A model generated the notes under the pieces. The model made no database searches, was not told the origin of the DNA, and was given only the letters and a program-made list of their open reading frames with translations. A stretch of DNA of 64,000 nucleotides from Microcoleus sp. FACHB-61 (lineage in GTDB: Bacteria > Cyanobacteriota > Cyanobacteriia > Cyanobacteriales > Microcoleaceae). Positions 1-7,034 of the stretch are shown in pieces. The stretch is from positions 1 to 64,000 of the forward strand of contig JACJNY010000052.1 of the NCBI GenBank assembly GCA_014695295.1, written 5' to 3'. Each line of letters opens with the position of its first letter. Within the stretch, counting starts at the first letter, position 1. The position numbers and the translations under genes are program-made.

Positions 1-104
1 CCGTTATGGTCTGCGTTGTAATTTGTTGTCAGCAATTTACAATTATGAGTTAGCTCTAGGGGGCTAAATTTAAAAGTTCTGATTATAACATATATCTTTT
101 TTGC

Positions 105-893
105 AAGAGGTCTAATATTCTAATCGCACAAGCTGGAATTGGCACAGACCAAATTGGACGCTTTGATGTTGTAGTGGATGACGATACTAACAGCATCGTT
201 GAATGGAAGTGGCAACTCCTGCCTGTAGATAATAATCTGGCCCAGCCAGATGCAGAAATCGAAAAGCTGATTGCGACTTTCCAAGAAGAGGTCGATCGCA
301 AATATAATCGACTGATTGGACGATTAGCACATAAACTGACCCATCCTAATCGTGAAGAAGAAACGGAATTGGGTAACTTAATCGTTGATATCGTTGCCCA
401 ACTAGATACCTTGGATGTAGGTCTGATAGGAAGTGGTTCAATCCGTCGCACAAAATTAGGCCCGCTAGTTACACTGAGCGATCTTAAAGAAGTTTTTCCT
501 TACGACGATGTGCTTTATAAACTTAAAGTTACTGGCGTACAGCTCACCCAGATATTCGCACACATTATGAGACTGGAAAACAGAATACCTGGTGAAAGTT
601 GTTGTTTTCAGGTCAGCAAAGGTATTCAGGCAGTTTACAATAATTCCCAAAATTAGCTTGAATCTTTGAGCATTAATGGACAACCTGTACAAGCCGAAGA
701 ACACTACACTATCTGTGTAGAGGAATATCATTACAAAAATTCACTACATAGTCTAGGCCTAACAAGTGAAGAATTGACAAAATTAGACAATCCAAAGGTA
801 GTTTCAACATCCTGCCAGAATATCCTTGAAGAATACTTTAGCCATCATCAAAATCTTAACAGCCAGATCGAAGGCCGATCGATTTACAAGTAA
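105..893 (+). pseudogene. 5'-nucleotidase (UshA-like) C-terminal remnant
   Basis: One reading frame gives the end of a metallophosphoesterase domain (IAQAGIGTDQIGRFDVVVD) and then a 5'-nucleotidase C-terminal substrate-binding domain (about residues 75-260 of the remnant). It includes a GLIGSGSIRRTKL segment, which matches the family's N/SGSIR-type motif. The catalytic metallophosphatase core that should precede it is missing: upstream sequence in the same frame is open but unlike the family. The frame is broken by a TAG at 654-656 and resumes in the same phase (SINGQPVQAEEHYTICVEEY). Intact family members are extracytoplasmic nucleotide phosphatases. A single in-frame stop plus loss of the N-terminal half means this copy should be inactive. 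The family call is fairly firm; the exact left boundary is not. Confidence 0.7.
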
Positions 894-928
894 GTAGATT
901 GTTCAGAGCTGTTTCTAACTGATTGTCA

Positions 929-959
929 TTATTGGGCAGGCAAGATGCCTGCCCAATAA
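929..959. repeat. Perfect hairpin, 13-bp arms
   Basis: Arms TTATTGGGCAGGC (929-941) and GCCTGCCCAATAA (947-959) are exact reverse complements around a 5-nt loop (AAGAT). It lies just after the nucleotidase remnant. Related 'GGGCA-AGATG-CCC' hairpins occur at 35166-35188 and 43791-43807, so it belongs to a dispersed repeat family. It could fold in RNA and act as a bidirectional terminator, but no T-run follows. Confidence 0.75.
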
Positions 960-1066
960 GAAACTAGATTCGGACTCTTTAATACAAATCAGCACAGGGA
1001 ATATTAGCGGAACCTGAACCAGAGATCAAAACCACATCCTATGATGAGACTGCAATTATCAATGAG

Positions 1067-1279
1067 ATGGAGTTTTTTCTCGAAAAGTTTGAGGATGTAG
1101 AGCAGATACTCGATCGATTTATGACACGAAGCTGGTACGCAGCGCAGCGAAACAACTTGACGCTATATCGCTACCCATACTCCTATGCTGTGGAAGCTGC
1201 TGAGCGGGCAGATAGCGCTTCAAGTAAATTAGCCCAAAGCTTGCACTCAATTCCCGGATTTATGCCTTTAGGGAGATAG
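1067..1279 (+). pseudogene. Possible gene fragment, unrecognised
   Basis: A 70-codon open frame from an ATG with no ribosome binding site. The same frame stays open upstream to about 990 (reading GILAEPEPEIKTTSYDETA), so the ATG may be internal to a remnant of a larger gene. The product is acidic at the start, contains several aromatic residues, and shows no domain I recognise. It sits between a dead nucleotidase and the 3' end of rimI. It may be a decayed coding fragment or chance. Confidence 0.25.
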
Positions 1280-1525
1280 GCGAAAAATTTAGATGACTTA
1301 GCTAAGGGAACTATTTTGGCTCTTCCGTACTTAGTGTGCCAAATTATTAGTTTTCTGGTCTCCTAAACCATAGCTGGCTGGGATTTCAAGGCAATCGCCC
1401 TCAGTTGAGCAAGTTGCTCAACAGCGCAAGCCGATGTAAATAATCTCAAAGCCTTACTTAGCAAAGCCTTGAGGATAAATTTAAGTAAACTTAACACACT
1501 AAGTACAAGAGCCAACAAATTACAT

Positions 1526-2230
1526 TCAAAGCTCAAAACTATCGATCGACCCCTGCCAGTTTTTCTGGTGGAGGCGCTCGCAAACTTGCACTTTCTCAAC
1601 CGCCAAATATTGCTTAAATTCGGGTTTCTCTATGCCGCTGCGCCACATTACCAGAGCATCTTCTCCGGTGTCTTCATAATACCGTTTCCGCCGTCCTGCC
1701 TCTTTAAACCCAAATTTTTGGTAAAGAGAAACTGCGGCTAAATTAGATTCCCGTACTTCTAAGGTTGCCCGTTCTAATTGTCTATAGTGAGCCTTTTTTA
1801 GTAAATCCCAAAGCAGAGCTTGTCCTAAACCCTGACCTTGAAAGCGAGGATGAATTGCCAAAATTGTAATATGAGCTTCTTCTAAAATTGCCCACAGGCA
1901 ACCCAAACCGATCAGGGTTGGGGTAAGTTTTGAGTTGGGAGTTGCTGGCGAGGAACTCTCAATACTGAGCGGTTTTGAGTTGAGAATGCTGTTCGGCTCG
2001 ATCGACTCGAGTTCGCTGTCGAATCTTTCTGATTGGCAGTCCCCGGTTTCCGAGGCCCACAAACCCAGTAAATCGCTGTTAGGACTGCCTAACTCGCGCC
2101 CATAGCCTTCTAAAGTCCACAGTCCGCCAAAACAGACCCGATCGAGTTCGACTGCACTTTGGAGGTGTTCTGCGGCGAGATGTTTAATTTGTAGAAAACG
2201 CACGGCTGTAAATTGTACACTGGAAAACAC
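1526..2230 (-). CDS. rimI: Ribosomal protein alanine N-acetyltransferase RimI
   Basis: GNAT-fold acetyltransferase expected to acetylate the N-terminal alanine of ribosomal protein bS18 using acetyl-CoA. The acetyl-CoA loop appears as HPRFQGQGLGQALL (R/QxxGxG/A pattern). The C-terminal GNAT signature reads EVRESNLAAVSLYQKFGF followed by RRKRYYEDTGEDALVM, typical of RimI. At 234 residues it is longer than the usual 150-190. The excess is a Ser/Pro/Asn/Glu-rich insert at roughly residues 60-105, before the core strand, and a ~28-residue C-terminal tail. The gene is divergent from lysA, and the ATG at 2230 directly precedes the recognisable N-terminal GNAT residues. The name is firm at family level; substrate is inferred. 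Confidence 0.85.
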   Translation of the reverse strand: MFSSVQFTAVRFLQIKHLAAEHLQSAVELDRVCFGGLWTLEGYGRELGSPNSDLLGLWASETGDCQSERFDSELESIEPNSILNSKPLSIESSSPATPNSKLTPTLIGLGCLWAILEEAHITILAIHPRFQGQGLGQALLWDLLKKAHYRQLERATLEVRESNLAAVSLYQKFGFKEAGRRKRYYEDTGEDALVMWRSGIEKPEFKQYLAVEKVQVCERLHQKNWQGSIDSFEL

Positions 2231-2291
2231 AGTAGCGATTAGCTGTTTGTGGCTAGTTTTGAGTCATAACTCACAAGTCTCCAGACATTAG

Positions 2292-2370
2292 TCTACTGCC
2301 AACGACCAATGACTGCTGATTAATGACTGCCGACTGCTGACTGCTGATTAATGACTGCTGACTAATAACC
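2292..2370. repeat. Direct repeats in the rimI-lysA spacer
   Basis: The divergent spacer carries repeated TGACTGCTGA and TTAATGACTGC units (for example around 2309-2370). This short tandem array occupies most of the space in which the lysA promoter must lie. No clear -35/-10 pair stands out. Confidence 0.6.
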
Positions 2371-2388
2371 TAGGATAGTTATTGCGCG

Positions 2389-3822
2389 ATGGTATCAACT
2401 CAATCTTTCGGGGTCGAATCGGGACTTAAGTATCTGTCTGAATCGAAGCCGGCCCTGCAAAATCGATCGCCCAATCAAGAACTGTTACCGCTGACAGCCA
2501 GTGTTAACAGCAGCGATCGGTTGGAAATCGGAGGCTGCGAGGTGACAGCTTTGGTGGAGCAATTTGGCTCGCCGTTGTACATTTTAGACGAAGAAACGCT
2601 GCGCGCAGCTTGCGTCCAGTACCGGGATGCTTTTAGGCGTTACTATCCCGGCGAATCTCAAGTGCTCTATGCTTCTAAAGCTTGGAGTTGTTTGGCAGTT
2701 TGCGCGATCGCAGCTTCCGAAGGTTTAGGCATAGATGTCGTATCCGCCGGAGAAATCCACACTGCACTGCAAGCCGGTGTCAGTCCCGACAAAATCTACT
2801 TCCACGGTAACAACAAGTCCCGCGAGGAACTCCAGCTAGCTGTCGAAAGCGGCTGCATTACCGTAGCCGACAATTGGCGGGATTTAGAGACTCTAGCAGA
2901 GTTGGGAGAATTGGGTGTCCGCAGCCTCACAGGTGGGCCGACACGAGTTATGGTGCGGTTTACTCCTGGAATTGAGTGTCACACCCACGAGTACATTCAG
3001 ACGGGTCAAATCGACAGTAAATTTGGCTTCGATCCCAACTCACTCGATCGAGTATTTACTTTCATCAGCCAACAGCCGTCCTTATTTTGCGTGGGAGTGC
3101 ACGCTCACATCGGCTCTCAGATTTTTGAACTGCAACCCCATGACGATTTAGCCGAAGTCATAGTCCAGGCATTGACAAAAGCACTTAGTTATGGTTTGCC
3201 AGCGACAGAAATTAATATTGGCGGCGGGTTGGGCATTCGCTATACTGAAGCGGACGATCCTCCAAGCATTGAAGATTGGGCTCGTACAATTTGCTCCGCA
3301 GTGGTAGCAGTTTGCGAGCGGCAGAAATTGCCATTACCAAAATTGCTTTGCGAACCGGGTCGATCGCTCGTCGGTACAGCCTGCGTCACTGCTTATACCG
3401 TTGGCTCTCAAAAAGTCATTCCGGGAATGCGGACTTATTTAGCTGTGGATGGAGGTATGTCGGACAATCCCCGTCCTATTACCTATCAATCAGTTTATCG
3501 AGTGATCGCAGCCGGTAAAATGTCTGCACCCTTAACGGAAACAGTGACAATTGCTGGGAAACACTGCGAGTCAGGCGATGTTCTGATTAAAGATGCCAAA
3601 TTGCCAGAGTGTCAGGCCGGAGATGTCCTCGCGGTTACGGCTACAGGGGCATACAATTACAGCATGGCTTCTAACTACAACCGAGTGCCCCGACCGGCAG
3701 CGGTTTTAGTGAGAAATGGGGAAGTTAACACGATTATACAGCGGGAAACTTACCAGGATTTGCTGAGGCTTGACCGCCTTCCTGAACGACTCGGAGCTCA
3801 AAAGTTAAAAGTTAAAAGTTAA
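2389..3822 (+). CDS. lysA: Diaminopimelate decarboxylase
   Basis: Fold type III PLP enzyme that decarboxylates meso-diaminopimelate to L-lysine, the last step of lysine synthesis. The PLP lysine lies in LYASKAWSCLAV. The phosphate-binding glycine loop is INIGGGLGIRY, and the substrate-binding CEPGRSLVG and the C-terminal CESGDVL and GAYNYSMASNYN motifs are all present. The 477-residue length reflects a ~50-residue N-terminal extension common in cyanobacterial LysA. It is followed at about 200 bp by cdaA and then uppS on the same strand, a neighbourhood I associate with cyanobacterial genomes. The last codons (KLKVKS) are encoded by an AAAAGTT repeat that continues past the stop, so the C-terminus seems to have been remodelled by repeat DNA. 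Confidence 0.95.
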   Translation: MVSTQSFGVESGLKYLSESKPALQNRSPNQELLPLTASVNSSDRLEIGGCEVTALVEQFGSPLYILDEETLRAACVQYRDAFRRYYPGESQVLYASKAWSCLAVCAIAASEGLGIDVVSAGEIHTALQAGVSPDKIYFHGNNKSREELQLAVESGCITVADNWRDLETLAELGELGVRSLTGGPTRVMVRFTPGIECHTHEYIQTGQIDSKFGFDPNSLDRVFTFISQQPSLFCVGVHAHIGSQIFELQPHDDLAEVIVQALTKALSYGLPATEINIGGGLGIRYTEADDPPSIEDWARTICSAVVAVCERQKLPLPKLLCEPGRSLVGTACVTAYTVGSQKVIPGMRTYLAVDGGMSDNPRPITYQSVYRVIAAGKMSAPLTETVTIAGKHCESGDVLIKDAKLPECQAGDVLAVTATGAYNYSMASNYNRVPRPAAVLVRNGEVNTIIQRETYQDLLRLDRLPERLGAQKLKVKS

Positions 3823-3885
3823 AACTTAAAAGAAAGACAATCCATGTTTACTTAGTGATGATTGCTTTTTCACTTTTAACTTTTG
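3799..3885. repeat. Inverted repeat spanning the lysA stop
   Basis: CAAAAGTTAAAAGT (3799-3812) and ACTTTTAACTTTTG (3872-3885) are perfect 14-bp inverted repeats about 60 bp apart. The left arm is part of a triple AAAAGTT direct repeat overlapping the last codons of lysA. It could form a long A/T-rich stem downstream of the gene; a terminator role is possible but unproven. Confidence 0.65.
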
Positions 3886-3910
3886 CCTTGTTCAGTCACG
3901 CGATTGGATT

Positions 3911-3945
3911 GACACTCCCCGGTCTAAAAACACGGGGATTTTCAG
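3911..3945. mobile_element. Probable IS200/IS605-type end remnant
   Basis: GACACTCCCCGGTCTAAAAA, a CACGGGGA return arm and ATTTTCAG form a short CCCCG/CGGGG hairpin. They resemble the terminal imperfect palindromes of cyanobacterial IS200/IS605 (tnpB) elements as I remember them. No transposase frame is attached, so this would be a solo end or a deletion scar between lysA and cdaA. It differs from the hairpin at the end of the tnpB gene near 55.7 kb, so it would be a different element. Confidence 0.4.
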
Positions 3946-3963
3946 CATATTCCTTATAACAAC

Positions 3964-4037
3964 TGTTCATGGTTCATGGGTTCGAGTGCATCACGGTTCG
4001 CGGTTCACAGGCGGTAGCGTTCGATGAACCATGAACA
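3964..4037. promoter_or_regulatory. Inverted repeat enclosing the cdaA start
   Basis: TGTTCATGGTTCATG (3964-3978) and ATGAACCATGAACA (4024-4037) are complementary over 14 bp. The second arm contains the ATG at 4031 used for cdaA. If transcribed together, the start codon would be in a stem with a ~45-nt loop. Either translation is controlled by this fold, or the repeat is an inserted element and initiation occurs elsewhere. Confidence 0.45.
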
Positions 4038-4924
4038 ATCAACAATCTGGCTTTAACTTGCCCCTCGTTCAGTCCTTATTGATTCAAGGGATCGATATTG
4101 GACTGGTTTTTGCCCTTGCGTATTTGGTGCTCGTCATTGTTGGCGAGCGCCGAACGCTGTGGATGGTACGGGGATTTATCATTTTGATGCTGGCGGCGGC
4201 GGTGAGCAACTGGGCTGGACTGAGGCTGTTGCACGTTGCCCTCAACAGCTTGGTGACTGGTTCGGCTGTGGCAATGGCGGTAATATTGCAGTCGGAGTTT
4301 CGCCGATTTCTGGAACAATTGGGTCGGGGGGAATTTCGGCAATTGTTCGGACGCGATCGCCGACCAACTCCCGAACCGGACAGCGTAATAGATGAAATTG
4401 TGGACGCAGTAAAAGAACTTTCGCAAAACCGCACGGGCGCTTTACTAATTATAGAAACAGATTCTCCGATCGACGATCGGGATTTTTCTGTGCCGGGATT
4501 AAAGCTAAATGCTGAAGTTTCTAAAGAATTGTTGCAGACAATCTTTCAGCCGCAAACTTTGCTGCATGACGGAGCTGTTTTGATTCGAGGTTCGCGGATC
4601 GTGTCGGCGGGGGTAATTTTGCCTTTGTCCGATCGCACTGCGTCGCGGCAGTTGGGAACCCGCCACCGGGCGGCGATGGGGATTACGGAACGGGTGCAAG
4701 CTTGCGTGTGCGTGGTGGTGTCCGAGGAAACGGGTTCTATTTCTTTAGCCCAGATGGGACTTTTAAATCGACCTTTGACTAGCAGCAAACTTAAGGAATT
4801 GCTGGAAGCAAAGCTGTTTCCGTCGGAGGGAGAAAGAGCTGTGGCTCCAATTCCGATCGGCAATCTCGGACGCCAGATAGGATTGAAGGGAGTGACGCTA
4901 TTAAAACGGATACTGCGCCGTTAG
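4031..4924 (+). CDS. cdaA: Diadenylate cyclase CdaA (DisA_N domain)
   Basis: Membrane-bound enzyme that condenses two ATP into c-di-AMP, the second messenger for osmotic and cell-wall homeostasis. Three N-terminal hydrophobic segments cover about residues 14-90. The DAC catalytic domain (about 115-260) carries both signature motifs, LLHDGAVLIRG (DGA) and LGTRHRAAMGITE (RHR). The length of 297 residues is near the CdaA norm. Its 5' end lies within an inverted repeat, so the start is less sure than the domain call. uppS follows after 20 bp on the same strand, which suggests co-transcription and links c-di-AMP to envelope precursor supply. Confidence 0.92.
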   Translation: MNNQQSGFNLPLVQSLLIQGIDIGLVFALAYLVLVIVGERRTLWMVRGFIILMLAAAVSNWAGLRLLHVALNSLVTGSAVAMAVILQSEFRRFLEQLGRGEFRQLFGRDRRPTPEPDSVIDEIVDAVKELSQNRTGALLIIETDSPIDDRDFSVPGLKLNAEVSKELLQTIFQPQTLLHDGAVLIRGSRIVSAGVILPLSDRTASRQLGTRHRAAMGITERVQACVCVVVSEETGSISLAQMGLLNRPLTSSKLKELLEAKLFPSEGERAVAPIPIGNLGRQIGLKGVTLLKRILRR

Positions 4925-4944
4925 TCGGGTAATCGGGAGAAACC

Positions 4945-5691
4945 ATGAGTCAAGGAATTTGCTTGGAAAAGTTGCCGGAGGATCTGCAACAAGAACTACT
5001 GCCTAAGCACATAGCAGTGATTATGGACGGGAACGGGCGCTGGGCTAAGAAGAAGGGGTTGCCGCGGATTGCGGGACACCGCCGAGGAGCTAGCACTCTG
5101 AAGGAACTGCTGCGCTGCTGCAAAGATTGGGGGATTCCAGCTTTAACCGCCTATGCTTTTTCGACGGAGAATTGGGGGCGGCCGGCCGGAGAGGTGGATT
5201 TTTTAATGAGTTTGTTTGAGGGAAAGTTGCGGCAAGAATTGCGGGAGATGGTGGACGAGGACGTGCAAATTCAATTTATGGGGAATTTGCAGGCTTTGCC
5301 GAAGTCTTTGCAGGCGGAAATCGAGCGTTCTGTCACGGCAACTCAGCACAATCAAGGGATTTTGTTTACGGTGGCGACGAATTACGGGGGGCGTCAGGAG
5401 ATTGTACAAGCTTGTCGGGCGATCGCCACTCAGGTGAAAGAGGGGAAATTGCAGCCGGAGGAGATTGATGAGGTTTTATTTAAACGCTATTTGTATACTG
5501 CTGATGTTTGTGACCCGGATTTGCTGATCCGGACGAGCGGGGAAATGCGGTTGAGCAACTTTCTACTATGGCAAATGGCTTATTCGGAAATTTACATTAC
5601 TGAGACGCTGTGGCCGGATTTTGATCGATCGGAGTTTCACCGCGCTTTGTCTGATTATCAGAAGCGCAGCCGCCGATTTGGCAAAGTGTAA
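4945..5691 (+). CDS. uppS: Isoprenyl transferase (undecaprenyl diphosphate synthase)
   Basis: Cis-prenyltransferase that adds isopentenyl units to farnesyl diphosphate to make undecaprenyl diphosphate, the lipid carrier for peptidoglycan and polysaccharide. The catalytic Asp lies in [13 protein letters not shown]. The family motifs [13 protein letters not shown] and [19 protein letters not shown] and the closing ITETLWPDF are all present. The length of 248 residues is normal. The ATG is preceded by GGGAGA, and the gene is 20 bp from cdaA. Its product is a soluble or peripheral membrane enzyme. Confidence 0.95.
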   Translation: MSQGICLEKLPEDLQQELLPKHIAVIMDGNGRWAKKKGLPRIAGHRRGASTLKELLRCCKDWGIPALTAYAFSTENWGRPAGEVDFLMSLFEGKLRQELREMVDEDVQIQFMGNLQALPKSLQAEIERSVTATQHNQGILFTVATNYGGRQEIVQACRAIATQVKEGKLQPEEIDEVLFKRYLYTADVCDPDLLIRTSGEMRLSNFLLWQMAYSEIYITETLWPDFDRSEFHRALSDYQKRSRRFGKV

Positions 5692-6011
5692 CGATTTTGG
5701 ATTTTGGATTTTAGATCTTAGATTTTTTGGTTGATTTTTCAGTTTCCAAGTAGGTGTGGATTCTGAGGGAGCATCTCCATGAAAGTAAAAAACGTTTTTA
5801 TGACCTGCGAGCGTCCCGCACAGCACAATACAGCAAGCGGGACGATCGCACTCCCATGTAAATGCTTGCAGGCTTGATGCTCCTAATTCTCACCTGGATT
5901 CCCAATCTAAAATCTAATACCAATTTCACTCATGTCCTGCTCAACATAACGATTTTAGATTGGAGGACAAATTTCAAATCTCACATCTCAAATCTTACAT
6001 CTCAAATCAAA
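5692..6011. other. Intergenic spacer with repeats
   Basis: No gene is seen in these 320 bp. It begins with GATTTTG/GATTTTA tracts, holds an inverted repeat around CGTCCCGC (about 5812) and GCGGGACG (about 5839), and ends with repeated AAATCTCA/CATCTCAAAT units. It separates uppS from a convergent gene. Confidence 0.6.
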
Positions 6012-6284
6012 TTAGGGGCCGGAGAAAACGGCAGCTTCAATGTCCTGACGCGAGAGGGAGTATTTGAAGGCTCGCTGAATATCTTGGCCGTCGGCTCCAG
6101 CATCGATGTAACGGATGGTGAGTTGGTCGATATCGAGGGAGAGTTCTGCTTTCCAGGTAGGTCGCTCGATCTGCCAGCAGTGGAGTTCTCGCCGGTCTTG
6201 CTGGCAGCCGCGGCTTTTTAGCCACTGCTCGATTTCCGGCAGCGGATGGTTGTACAAAGGAGTGTCAGCAGAAGGAAGAGTCAT
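6012..6284 (-). CDS. DUF3143 family protein
   Basis: A 90-residue soluble protein matching the cyanobacterial DUF3143 family as I recognise it: an N-terminal PLYNHPLPEIEQWL motif, a cysteine-containing REWHCW-like segment (RRELHCWQI), and WKAELSLDIDQLTIRY. Function is unknown. It lies just downstream of a J-domain gene on the same strand, an arrangement often seen for this family, so a role alongside that co-chaperone is possible. The gap of ~97 bp is filled with GATTTTA repeats. Confidence 0.8.
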   Translation of the reverse strand: MTLPSADTPLYNHPLPEIEQWLKSRGCQQDRRELHCWQIERPTWKAELSLDIDQLTIRYIDAGADGQDIQRAFKYSLSRQDIEAAVFSGP

Positions 6285-6289
6285 GCGAT

Positions 6290-6375
6290 TTTAGATTTTA
6301 GATTTTAGATTTTAGATTGGGGATTTCGGATTGGGGATTTTAGACTTGGGATTGGGGATTGGGGATTGGGGATTT
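6290..6375. repeat. GATTTTA / GGATTGGG tandem tract
   Basis: Short tandem heptamers (GATTTTA, then variants of GATTGGG) fill the gap between the DUF3143 gene and the J-domain gene. The same sequence type recurs at 41898-41930. Confidence 0.7.
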
Positions 6376-6381
6376 GAAGCT

Positions 6382-6861
6382 TTAATTGCCGCGAATTAAG
6401 CCGATCGCGATCGCCAGTAACAAACATCCGATTAAGCTAGCTCCCATGATAAACAGGGCGAACATTTCTCCGGGGGAAAGAGGTCGATCCGTGGGGTCTA
6501 GGTAAGCGGAGTTGGAAGTTTTTTTGCCCGAGCCCGAAACCGGAGTATTGAAGCCTGGGGGTGGCTGAATCACGTTCAGGCGAGAATAGCCTATTTTTAG
6601 GTCGTAGGCGAGGCGACGTTCTGGGTTGCTGAGGGTGGCGTAGGCGTTGTTGAGCTGCTGAAATTTGGCAGTGGCGACTGCGGGCGACAGATCGGTGGTA
6701 TCGGGATGGTAGAGTTTGCTCAGTTCCCGGTACGATCGCCGAATTTCGATGGCTGAGGCTGAAGGATGCAGCCCTAACAAGTTGTAATGAGTCGAACCCA
6801 AGGGGGTTTTTCCGGGTATTTTTTGACTTGTGTTTTTTGCAGTTGCCTCGTTTCCTGCCAC
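6382..6861 (-). CDS. J-domain protein with C-terminal membrane anchor
   Basis: DnaJ-class co-chaperone. The J domain spans about residues 21-88 (HYNLLGLHPSASAIEIRRSY...) with the essential HPD tripeptide in LYHPDTTDL, which stimulates Hsp70 ATPase. There is no Gly/Phe region or zinc-binding domain, so it is a type III J protein. A linker rich in Pro/Ser/Gly leads to a hydrophobic segment (about 132-156) that should tether it to a membrane. A DUF3143 gene follows on the same strand. Which membrane (plasma or thylakoid) and which Hsp70 partner cannot be told from the sequence. Confidence 0.88.
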   Translation of the reverse strand: MAGNEATAKNTSQKIPGKTPLGSTHYNLLGLHPSASAIEIRRSYRELSKLYHPDTTDLSPAVATAKFQQLNNAYATLSNPERRLAYDLKIGYSRLNVIQPPPGFNTPVSGSGKKTSNSAYLDPTDRPLSPGEMFALFIMGASLIGCLLLAIAIGLIRGN

Positions 6862-7034
6862 CGAAGCCCCTCTCTGCCTATTGTTAATAATATTTGGTTA
6901 TTTTAGCTGAAATCTGAAGGAAGAAGGAAGAGGAATTAACCTTTCTAGGGCGCAAAGAACGCAGAGGGAAGAGGGAAGAGGGAAGAATTATAAATTCTCC
7001 CGTTCTTTACCTTTTTCTGCTATTACGCGATTTT

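Noticed and set aside
1363-1599. 78-residue minus-strand frame at the rimI 3' end
   Set aside because: It overlaps the rimI end in another frame and mostly reads palindromic spacer DNA; no domain.
3964-3990. tRNA-like GGTTCGAGTGCATC sequence
   Set aside because: No acceptor stem or anticodon arm can be built around it.
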